DNA of 64,000 nt from assembly GCA_022457155.1 (NCBI GenBank), contig JAJGOT010000209.1, positions 745,001-809,000 of the forward strand. The letters run 5' to 3'. This document shows, one piece after another, positions 23,101 through 35,100 of the stretch (position 1 is the stretch's first letter; each line of letters begins with the position of its first letter). A program made the position numbers and the translations under genes. The notes below the pieces were generated by a model. It was not told where the DNA came from. It did no database searches and worked only from the letters and a program-made list of their open reading frames with translations. The DNA is from Cladopsammia gracilis (lineage: Eukaryota; Cnidaria; Anthozoa; Scleractinia; Dendrophylliidae).

Positions 23101-26100
23101 TTTGAATAAAGTATTATTATTATGAAATCAACAAATTTGCAAACATGGTTTGCAAATGGTAGGTGGACTGAGTGCAAGGAATAACTCATGACTACAGCTG
23201 TATGTGGCGATTCCTATTATCTTGTTTGCTTTAGACAAATTGCTGCTTTTTATGGTATATAAAAATGTGTGACAAATGTTTCCTACACAGGCACTAACAT
23301 TTTTCGATAATGTTAGTCAAACTGCTATATTATATATGTCTACCCTACCTTGTTTCCCACAAGGTGAACATTGTTTTTATATATAGTATACAACTTGTGT
23401 TTGAATTTGATGAGTTCCTGTAGAAATAAGAGTTGTTTTTCTGCAAAGTTCTTTTGAGGCTAAATAAAAAAACATTGATCGATCATACTCATAGACATAA
23501 GCATATTGCTATTTTATCCTACATTTTATCACCAATTTTATTCTTCACAATGTGTAGTGTTGATAGTTTCAAGATCTGTGCCAATGAAAAGAAAACCAAC
23601 TGAAAAGACTGACTATGAAAGCCATGCAACACTGTTATTTATTTAGTAAATATGCTTTGTTTAATTTGTTTTCAGACTCTGTATAACCAGTTTAAGTACT
23701 TCCTCAACTTGTACTTCCTTGTGGTAGCATTGTCTCAGTTTATTCCTGATCTTCGAATTGGATACCTCTATACTTACTGGGGACCTTTGGTAAGCGTAAA
23801 CAAAAACTGATTTTTGTTCATCCTTGAGCCTTGACCAGTGAACATGACCAACAGCTCAAGCTTTTGTCAGGTCAATTCTAGTTCTGACTGGACACTGTCT
23901 TGACTGGCCATAATTTTAAGCCTTTCTTTAGCCCTTAGTACAGATCCAAAGACTCCTTAGTACAGATCTGTGATGGCTTAGTGACGATTAGATCCACGAT
24001 GCCTCACTATGTAACAATCTGGATGCCATGATTAAAATACATATCCATGACTGCTTAGAGTCATGATTTCTTAGTGAGATCCATGATGGCATAGAATTGA
24101 TCCATGGCAGCTCAGAATCATAATGTCTTACAAGAGATCCATGATGGCATAGAACTGATCCATGATGGCTCAGAACAGATCCATGACATCTTAGAACAGA
24201 TCCATGACATCTTAGAACAGATCCATGGTGTCTTAAAACAGATCTGTGACAGTTTAGAATAGAATCATGACTGCTTAGAACAGGTCCTTGACTGCTTACA
24301 ACAGATCCATGACATCTTAGGACAAATCTATGATGGCATAGGACAGATCCATGATGGATCAGAACAGATCCATGATGTCTTAAAAAAGATCCACAATTAA
24401 TGGCTTTGAACAGATCTGTGACAGCATAGAATAGATCCTTGATGGCTTAGCACTGATCCATGATGGCATAGAGCAGATCTGTGATGGCTTAAAAAAGATC
24501 CATGACATCTTAGAACAGATTCGTGTCAGCTTAGAACAGATCCATAACCACATAGAACAGATCTGTGATGGCATAGAACAGATCCGTGATGGCATAGAAC
24601 AGATCCGTGACAGCTATAAGAACAGATCCATGACAGCTTAGAACAGATCAATAATGGAATAGAACAGATCTGTGGTGGCAAATAACAGATCAGTGATGGC
24701 TTAGAACATGGTGCCTTTGTAGAGATCTGTTACACCTTATTCTACATGAAGTTTGATAACATGAGTTACATTTGGGACCAACAGATTTCCAAGACATAGG
24801 GTCATCAGGATCATATCAGACTAAGAGAGCATTCAAATGATATAATTCTATTACAGCATTAGCAGACCGTTATATGTACAAGTAGAAAATTCATTTCCTC
24901 AGCCAAAGTAAAGTAAGTAGAAACGGGAAGTAAGAAATATGTACAGAAGTTGTGGGATGTTATGGAATGTTTCAAGTGGGAAGGGAATTTGAGGAAAGAA
25001 ATAAAACTTATCAGAATCAGACACTATAATAATAATAATATTAATAATATAAAAATGTTATTTGGTTATTTGGTCAACATATAGATTACATATTACAGTG
25101 CAGATATGACAAGTTGCTTTTCAATCTACACATGCCCCCCTAACCCCCCCCCCCCCCCCCACCCCACCTCCACCTCCAATGTTATTCGTCGCTTACATGT
25201 ACATTAAGACTGTAATGCCCCTGACTGTAAGGCCCTAATCTGTCATTAAAATGGATAGCTGTGGGGCCAGATAGCGATGATGCTAGCTAGTCTGGAAAAG
25301 GTTTTCTAGCCCTGCATGCACTTGTATTAATTTTTATGTGATATATGCAGAATTCACCACTCATTTAGTATTGTGATAGTTTTCCAATTAAGTTGGGCAT
25401 TACTGGTAGCAACTGATTTAGAAATATTTAATTTGACAGGCTTTTGTTGTGTTTGTGACAATGTGCCGTGAGGCTTACGATGACTTTATAAGGTTCAGAA
25501 GAGACAGAGAGGTCAACTCACAACAGTACAAGAAACTCACAAAGAAAGGTTACTATCAATAATAGTGTGCAGAATGTGTTCATTATAATGTTAGTCAGTT
25601 TGTGATAGTTTTTCTTACAAAATGCACATACATATGATCAGGGCAAGACTTGTATCAGCAGGAAATTAAAAGTCAAAAAGATGCTATGTATGGTTTAACA
25701 ATTGCATTGTGAAGGTGTGGCAGCAGTCTTGTGGTGTGGAGTCAGACTTTCAACCTCAATGCTGTCAGTAGTTTGAGTCATGGTTTCTATACCCTTGTCT
25801 TTTGTTTGCTCAGACAATAAGCTTTTAGTATTAAATGTTCACAACATGAGTGGTTGTGTTGTATCAGATTGATTGTGTTGCATCAGACTTTCAACCTCAA
25901 TACTGTCAGTAGTTTGAGTTGTGGTCTCTACCCTTGTCTGTTGTTTGCTCAGACAATAAGCTTTTAGTATTAAATGTTCACAACATTTGTGGTTGTGTTG
26001 TATCATATTTACAATCTCAAGCTGAAGGTGAGTGATTGTAGATCTAATATTATGCACTTATTGACTGAGTGGGAAGGATGGATGGGGAAAATATTTGGCT

Positions 26101-29100
26101 CGATGTCATGGCGTACGGACCGAGCGCCATGACCGGGAGCCAAATATTTTCCCGTCCGGCCTGACCTAACTCAGTCAATAAGTATTTTATAATATGACTA
26201 GAAATTACAAGAATAGTCGTGCAGTGCGAGGTCACTTGAACTCGAGCGGGGCCGGACGGCTTTTTCCGGACCGGCTCACATCAACCCGTCCGGTCCCACT
26301 CACGTCACCTTGCGATTCTATTTTCTATAGGATTGCATCAGCGGGGCCGTACGGTCATATTATAAAACACTGGCACGATTGTTGTAGACTACTCATGAAA
26401 TGAAAATAAAAAGCTAATTAGTTATAAACACCAGTGGATGTACATGTACAGGGCTCAAACAAAACTGAAATTTAAACTTGCCCTTTGGGCAAGCAATTCT
26501 TAAGTATTACTTGCCTGGACAGATTTTATAAATTGTTATTTCAGCTTGATTCACGAGCAGCTTGTCCATATCCCTGCCCATCGGGCAAGTGAGTGGGAAA
26601 AGTTACTTGCCCAACTCAAAATCTACTTGTTCTGGACGACCGGATGGACTTTTTTCAAACCCTGATGTATATATATGTCCAGGAAAAAATTGAATCCGTT
26701 CTCAGGTTGAATCAGTATTCAATATCGGTTAAATGTGTACCCAATATTACTGTATATCTAGGTAAGCTAACCTTCACCCTAGCACAAACCTAACCATCAC
26801 CCCTTATACAATAAAAATAAATGTCAAACATTTTGTTTACTACATGTAGGTGTTGTTAGTGTGCCAAGCTCAGCTATCAAAGTGTCAGACCTTATTATTG
26901 TTGAAAAGGTATGTACAAAAAAAAAATGGATGCAGAAACAGGTTTTTTCTGTTAACTTGTGGAAAAGAAAAGTATATTTAAACATAAATAATCCTATCCG
27001 ATTTTTGACATTGTGTATCATTTCTTGAATGCATGTGCCATTTCATTCTGTGACTACAGTAAAAGTTATTTCACGGCAATTAACAGACGCTATCACCTGT
27101 TTAACCCTTTTGTGTCCAAGTTTCCTCAATGTCATTCTCTCCATGGCCAAATATGTCATTTCTCATAATTATAGCATATAATTATAGCTCTCGAACAAAA
27201 ATAGAACCTCTGGTTCTATAACACGCATCTATGTTTGTAGCTAAATTTTTATGTGTGTATAGAGGATATTATGATGTAAGTTAGTGTTTTTATTAATCTT
27301 ATTAATATTATTTACACTAGTGTAGTATAACAGTTTTGCTACTATATATATATATATATATATATATGTTTTATCATTTAGATTATATTATATTTAAGTG
27401 CACGGCATGTCTGAAAAACAGTTTTACTGAGCTGTTTTACCGTGTTGAAATAAAGTTGATTGATTGATTGATTGATAGTTGCATTTGGTCACTTATGAGT
27501 AAGGTGATTTTGGTCGCTTGTGGCCACAAAACTAATATAGGTTAAGTTTAGAGAAGTTACTATTTCACTTAATAATTTCTCTTATCTAATTGTATTAATA
27601 ATATACATGTAGTGTACATGTATAACTGAAAATGTGTACTGTATTTAGAACACTGTTTAGTTAGTTTGATGATTCACTCATGTATTTAACAGGATCAAAG
27701 AGTACCAGCTGACATGGTTTTCCTCCGAACTTCAGAAAAGAATGGTAACTAAAGTTTCACAACACTTCTTTATGATTTCTTTAACTACCATGTTAAAAAT
27801 ATCTAATAAATTTGATTACCACAAGACAGTATGTTTAAACTGAACTGCATACATGTGGTTTAGCCTTGTGCAGATATTTTCTGATCACTTATTTTGCTGA
27901 GTATAATTATGTATTTAACGTTCATATACGTGTCTATCTGGGCTAAAAGAAAGGAATGGAAGAAATACCTTATAATCTTATAATATAAGCTTGGCTTATA
28001 GGCAAATAAATATGGTAGTTGCAAATACAGTGTTGCAAAGTAACTGTTTTTCTTTTTCAGGTGCTTGCTTTCTGAGAACAGATCAAATGGATGGTGAGAC
28101 TGACTGGAAGCTGCGCGTGGCTGTACCTCCCTGCCAGAGACTGCCCTGTGATGCTGTAAGTCAGTGCTCAGTGTCCACAGCTGAAAAAAAAAAACATTTA
28201 ATATTTTCAGTCAAACTTCTTTACATCAGCCACCTGAGAGAAATTTTCAGCCATTGTAGTGAGATGGCCGTTATGTACAGGAAACGTTTTGTGCATGGAA
28301 ATGGCTGTGTGAGTGATTTGAAATTTCAGTATACAAATTATACAAACTTTTTAGTATGTCATGGATGCAAAAAGAATGGGTTTCTGATAGAAAGTCTAAC
28401 ATATATTGGATTTTGACCAGTCTGGTGGGATGTATTTGTTGTGGTTCAATATTTTCCTTGGTTTGAAATTTTTTCTCATTGGTTTGAAAGTGTTCAAACC
28501 AGTTTGATTTTTGTTTTCCTTTGTCTCAGAATATGAAAATGTAATACATGTACTGTATATGCCCTGCTATGCCAAGCAAGAAATTATTTGAAGCCTTGGG
28601 GGGAGGGGGGGGGGGGGACCCCATACAAAAATGATGGGGGTTCTCATCATACCTTTTAGGGGCCAAAATTGTTTTAGAATGGTACCTCTTAGGTGTTAAA
28701 ATCCATTTGAGCCATGCCCAGCAAACAAGATTCTGGTACCTTTTAGACTGTTTTTTGAAAATTTCTGACGAGGACCACTGGTTTTGAAGACTTTGTTACA
28801 ATATGATACACACATAATATTTAAGCATCTCTTCATTGTAACATATGAAGTAGGTAGAATAACAAGAGTAAGGGAAGTAGGTACTGAAGCAAGGTCCAGA
28901 AAAACTTCCTTGTTCAGTGTAAACTTAACTGCTGACAATGTGCACTTAACTGCACTTTATTAGAGGGTAACTTTACAATTGACAAATGTTTGTGATTGTT
29001 TGTATCCTTTTAGGATATGTTAAATATCAGTGCCTCTGTTTATGCAGAGAAGCCACAGACGGATGTTCATAGTTTTGTTGGCACCTTCACAAGGGTAAGG

Positions 29101-32100
29101 ATTAAGATAATTTCAAGAGTAGTAATTCATTTTTGCAATGATTTAAAACAAAGGACATAACAATGACTATAATTAAAGCAGCTAACTGATAAAACATATG
29201 TTATATTCTTTTCCCTGCAGTATGATGGAGAAAGGACTGAAATTCCCCTGAGTATTGAAAACACAATGTGGGCAAACACAGTGATAGCATCAGGTTTGTA
29301 TAGAAAATGGGGTGTTTCTTGGTGTTGCGGAAGCCATTGTTGGTTAGCTTTTGTGTTGTGGTGTGGATATTGTTCAGTGTCTTTTGAATCTTTTTTTTTT
29401 TCGTCATTTGGTGATCACACCATCCGCAACACCAAGAAACTACCAGAAAATGGTGTTTAACATATGTTGTAAAATTCATTAATAATTTGTAACAGTTATG
29501 ACCAATAAATAGGCAGTATTTGAGTCACATGTATACCTTTGTAAACCCCAATAAAAATCAACTGTCTGAAAGCATGAGGAGGGTTTGAAAAGGCAGCAGG
29601 GAAAGGCAGGGGCAGGGATGTAGCTAAGAGCCGGCTACCGGCTAATTTCACCACCTGAAAGAGAACTTATCACCGGCTGAAATTTTACTAGAAAACAAAG
29701 ACTTTGGGAGATTTTGAAGGTGCACAAGCCAGAAAAACCGGCTGAACTTGTCAATGAGCCTGCTGAGTGTTCTCTTAGCTACACCCCTCCAGGGGTTGAT
29801 GAATTATGAATTAGTTGAATAATCAATAGGATTGACTTTTCTAAGGATCTCTAACTGGCCTAATTAGTATGCTTAACTTTAATAAAGATGAGTCCTGTAA
29901 ATTGTTCTAAAGTTTATTAATCAATCACAAACAAATAAAACAAATTGGGCAGATAACGCTCTCCATTTTGCTTGGCCACTTCACAAACGAACTTGCTCAA
30001 CCAAAAGTTCAGCGTACATCTAGTTGCCGACAAAAAAAGTCATGTGCTCAAGTGAAACGGTCAGATCTTCATTGTCTTCGCATTTGAGACTGGCCACTCC
30101 AACATTTCTAACATTGCACATTGATTTTGCCGTCGCTGCTGCCATTCCTCAAAGACTTTTCTACCCCATTTAGTATTGTATTGTGTTGCTTTCGGAGTGG
30201 CTTCCGACACTAGACTTGTCTCTTCTTCTTTACTCTTTGGAGAGCGAAACCGACCAGCCATGTTTCTACTACAAAAGCTCTATGAAAATAAATTGTTAAA
30301 TTCGATGCTGGATATTTTCAAACTCCTATGGGACAACTCCACGCCTATGTGATTAAGATGACAAACATAATCTATTGTTTCATTTCACAAGTAAGATAAA
30401 ATATTCGCGTCCGACCATTATGGGCTTTATGCCCATAAAGGTCTCCCGCTCATATTTTATCTATTATATAAAGAATAACAAAAACACTGTCATAAAAAGT
30501 TTTTCGTAGTCTTTAAAGAGCAGCGAAGAGTGACGTATAGACAAGAGGAAGGTCATATTTACAACATGACACAGTGATAATATTATCAGTGGAATAGCTT
30601 GCAGTAGGTGATAAAAATTGCCAATGCATGAGTACAACAATTTCGAACACATTAATTTAGTGATTCAGCCTTACAAGGGTGTCCACCTTACGGGGATGTC
30701 TGCCTAACAGGGATGTCCACCTTACAGGGGTGTCTACCCTACAGGGGTGTCCACCCTGCAGGGGTGTCTTCCTTACAAAGTTGTCCACCTTACAGGGGTG
30801 TCCACCTTACAGGGGTGTCTGCCTTACACGGGTGTCTGCCTTACAGGGATGTCCACCTTACAGGGGTGTCTACCCTACAGGGGTGTCCACCCTGCAGGGG
30901 TGTCTTCCTTACAAAGTTGTCCGCCTTACAGGGGTGTCCACCTTACAGGGGTGTCCGCCTTACATGGGTGTCTGCCTTACAGGGGTGTCCACCTTACAGG
31001 GGTGTCTGCCTTACAGGGGTGTCCACCTTACAGGGGTGTCTGCCTTACAGGGGTGTCTGCCTTACAGCGGTGTCCACCTCACAGGGGTGTCTGCCTTACA
31101 GGGGTGTCCACCTTACAGGGGTGTCCACCTTACAGGGATGCTCGCCTTTCAGGGGTGTCAGCTTTAACTTTGACTGTAGTTTATACAATGCACCCTGAAA
31201 ACATTCCTTTCCCCTTTGCTCTTCAGCCACACCCAATGTTTATCAACAGAGAACAACAACATTGTGAAAGGGAAACGGGGGAGTGGGAGTGAATGAATGA
31301 AAGAATGAATAACTTTATTTACCGAGGGTGACACATTACAGTTGAGAACTGGTAAACTTGTGGCTCTCTCCTAAAATATATAATGTATATGATTTGTCTA
31401 CCGACATGAATAAAACTTGCAAGTGCCCTTAGTCTTTTATTGGCTGATGTAGCGAGTGTACTACAAGCGTTATTAACACTCAGACTTCCTTCATTAGGTA
31501 CTGCCATTGGAGTGATAGTCTACACTGGTTCAGAGACAAGGAGTGTGATGAATACATCACACCCTGAAACAAAGGTACCCCTCTATATCAACCAAACATA
31601 AATTAATTAGCCACTACTTCTATTAAGCTATGAGTTCCATCATCTAAACAGGTTAACACTCGTTAACATCTCTCAAACGGACCTTGGACACCTTATGAGG
31701 TTTTACACAACGTAGTATTTTTTATCGTTATACCGTAGTACTGACGTACACGAGAACAGAACCCCATTTTATTGGGCAGAGAACTGATCGAACAGAGATC
31801 CGGCTAAGCAAAGAGTAGCGTTTTGGGGTTTAGCATTGATCTACAGTGTTTAGGGTTAAGCACTGATTTGAAAACGGTTAGCTTTCATTTATTGTTATGG
31901 GTAACTCTATAAATATGTTAAAAATTACATCTCCCGGCAGCTAATCCACGTTGGTATGGTGGATAAGGATATTAGTTATGAAGCAAACGACTCGGGTTCG
32001 AAGCATACACTTTCCTGATCTTTTTTCTAATTTTACTCTAAGTGTGAAATAGGTTTTACTTCATGTAACTTAAAGTGAAAAGGAAAGGTCCGTTTGAGGG

Positions 32101-35100
32101 ATGTTAACGAGTGTTAACCATCTAAACAAGCTGAGATATTCCAAAGTGACCTTGCTGATTTTACCGTTACTAAGAATTCCATTACTCTGTGTTGCCAAAT
32201 GTTTTTAATAGTCTAAAAGCTCTTTATTCATTTTGTTTTGCAAACCTTATTTCCCTTAAAGGAATATCTGATATGTTAGCATGCATTTTATAATTTACAT
32301 TGTACATGTGTATACTGAATGTGGACTTGAAAAATGCAATGATCCCCTCCCTCCAGAAAGCACTTCCCCCCATACATGTATATCACTTGTAATTGAAGTG
32401 TCCGGAGCATTACCAACCTATGTCGAATTTCAGACCTTTTTTTGTCTTTTCGCGCTTATTTTGCCTCATTTTTGGCATGTGACCTACAAATTAACTTCAA
32501 AACATCGTTAAGAATTTCCCGTCACTTTAGACTAAAAAAAGTATATAAAAAATGAAATTAACTAAACTAAACTACCTGAAGAAAGATGAGTTCTGGCTCT
32601 CTAGTGATTTGACCATACATCGGAGCGTGGTTCCTTCCAAAACTGTACGAAACGTACTCCAAAACGACGCCATTAAAAGCAGATTGGCCGTGAGACTATG
32701 CGACCGCAATGCTCTTGACCAGTGCCAACAACCTGAACAAAAATACCGCTATTTACGCGCGGCTGGCTCGCTTATCGATCGCGAGTTCGCTATACGGTTT
32801 ATAACACATCGTCCGTAGCATAGTACCTTTTGTTCTAACTTTTGAGTCTGTGGACGAAATCCTATGGTGTGACCATTCAAATGAAACCTCTTCAGCAGTA
32901 CTTTTGCATGGTACTATTTGTTTTTTGATATTTAACAAAACAAAATTTGGGATTTTTCTTGAATTTTGATCTTTGGCACTCTTCGGGGAGTTAAAGGGTT
33001 AAGCATCCCTTCCATATAGCCAACTGAATACAGTCAAACCTCTTTAATGCGGACACAAAAGGAACAGACCCAAGTGTCCACATTATAAAGGTGTGTATAT
33101 TATAGAGGTAGGGATTATATGAATTTTGGTATCTTCAGGACCAAGAGAACTATCCGTAATAGAAAGGTGTTTGTGCTATGGAGATGTTCGTAAGGAGAGG
33201 TTCGACTGTAGTTAATAATCACATCTGCCCCATGTCATTCAACAAATAACTTTAATTTGTTATTTTCCCAGTTTGGTCTTATCGATGCAGAGGTGAATAA
33301 CCTGACCAAAGTGTTGTGTGTAGCTACTTTGACTCTTTCTCTGGTCATGATATCAATTAAGGTATAGCAGACTATTTAAAATATTTTAAAACCCGGTTTA
33401 TGGTTTAAAGGCGATCTTACTTTGCGAAGCATTACATTGTCCATTTGGAAGTCAATTCCGCTAAAACTTGCGCGCGAAATCCAGGGTAAAAGCCGATAAC
33501 AGCTCCCTTCCTCCTACTGTTGGCCAACTGTTCGTGGACTGTCGGCCAACTGTCATCTGTCGACTGTCTTTCGGCCGACAGGTTACCGACAGTTGGTGGA
33601 GGGGAGCTGTTGTTCACTTTTAACAAATCCAGAACATTGTCTAGAGGCGAATAGCAAATATAATTCCAAGTTTAAGTGAATGATCAGAGCGTGTGAAAAA
33701 CACTGTCCACTGGTTTGGTAAAAACTTAGGAACATTTTAATACGATGTAATTGTACTTTGCGGTCACCATTTTTGTTTAATGAGATAAAGCTTTTCAGGG
33801 AATTTGATTGATTATTTCGCAAAATAGTTTTTTTTGTAGGTGGAAACTTAACATTGCTTTTTTTTTTCTCTTAGGGTTACAATGGACCGTGGTATCGCTA
33901 CTTCTTTCGCTTTGTTTTGTTGTTTTCGTACATCATTCCTTTGAGGTAATAAATTAAGTCCAATGTGGATTGGAAGTGAACAAACCTTTGTTCTAATACT
34001 GGCAGTTACTATTTCCTTGACATTCAGTTGTTCAGTCACTCTCAGTTTTTATACCTCGCATAACCGCGGTCGATTCAGATCGATGCGACAAAACAGAATG
34101 AAAGGTTGAAAAAACCGCCAAATTACGTTAGTTAGGGTTTGAGCTTAGAAGACGGGGGAAACTGCCATTTTACAATTGTTGCACTGCTGAACTCAGTAGC
34201 TTATTTAGAAGTTAATGTTTCAGTCCGACTGGCCTCCCTTTTCACCTATTTTACATCATTTTTCTTAGCTCATTACTTTTGTTTTGTTCTTTGCAGTCTC
34301 CGAGTAAGCCTTGACTTGGGTAAAATCGTGTACTCTTGGATGATAATACACGATAAAGACATACCTGGTACAGTGGTGCGGAGTAGTACAATACCTGAGG
34401 AACTTGGACGGATAGGATATCTGCTGTCGGATAAAACAGGCACCCTGACTGAAAATGAAATGGTACTCAATAACGCTAGTCAAGGAAAACTGAGAATTTA
34501 CGAGGGATGACAAGTGTCGATGATACATGCAGTTAACGAGGGTCGACGACAGTTGAAGAGGGTTGATAAGACTTCACGAGAGTCGATGAAAATAAATGAG
34601 AATTGACGAGGGTTGACGAGAGATGATGAAAGTTGATAAGGGTTGACGAGAGTTGACGAGAATTAACAAATCAACGAGAGCTGATGGTAGTCGAGAACTA
34701 AAGAGTTGTCAAGTTATAACTGGAGTCGACGAGAACTGATGAGAGGCGACGAGAGATCACGAGAGTTTACTAGAGTTTTGTAGAGTCGACGAGGTGACAA
34801 TTCACAGGAGTGTAAAAGAGTTAGTACTCTTATTCACCAAGTTAACAGTTTCAGTTAATACTATTCTAAAGGCCCCAGTTCCCTCAAAACAAGAGGAGTT
34901 TTTTTTACTGAAATTGTCGCATGGAATGAGTGTCAAGCTAATGTTTTTCGGAATAATTTCGTTGATACTCACGTTGTGTACAAAGAACTCTAAAACAAGG
35001 CAAGCTTGAAAAATTCAATAATTAACTCACAGTTTGATTCATTAACAAGTTGACAACACTTTTGTCATTTTGTTATATTGTACGTTGAATGGTCTTTTAA

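Larger units (their letters stand above)
22000..23675 (+). other. ATP9 intron 3 with SINE pair and LINE-like tail
   Basis: Holds the inverted tRNA-derived SINE pair at 22,246-22,690 and a TAGT-repeat/poly-A-signal type tail at about 22,985-23,125. Nothing else recognised. Confidence 0.7.
23790..25439 (+). other. ATP9 intron 4 with 21-bp minisatellite
   Basis: Mostly a minisatellite (23,930-24,715) and a C17 run at 25,144-25,160. Confidence 0.7.
25549..26849 (+). other. ATP9 intron 5 with duplication and two TIR elements
   Basis: Contains a tandem duplication at 25,737-26,010, a palindromic/TIR element at 26,057-26,370 and a hAT-like element at 26,449-26,664. Confidence 0.7.
29294..31497 (+). 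other. ATP9 intron 10 with several repeats
   Basis: Includes a hAT-like element (29,613-29,789), a Crypton-type coding remnant (30,061-30,261, minus), a 17-bp minisatellite (30,672-31,166) and an inverted LINE-like tail (31,285-31,400). Confidence 0.7.
31575..33272 (+). other. ATP9 intron 11 with three TIR elements
   Basis: Contains the 9-bp-duplication element at 31,651-32,119, a family A copy at 32,822-33,002 and a pogo-like element at 33,031-33,208. Confidence 0.75.

Noticed and set aside
24380..24595. Minus-strand repeat protein with MPSRICS units
   Set aside because: A by-product of the 21-bp (7-codon) intronic minisatellite.
23930..24715. CRISPR-like array
   Set aside because: Head-to-tail degenerate repeats with no unique spacers in a eukaryotic intron; an ordinary minisatellite. 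The same holds for the other arrays.
30679..31292. Three overlapping 160-180-codon open frames as a repeat protein gene
   Set aside because: Entirely explained by a stop-free 17-bp minisatellite; no start context, splice logic or domain.
34139..34510. A separate 123-codon gene
   Set aside because: It is ATP9 exon 14 plus read-through of both flanking introns.
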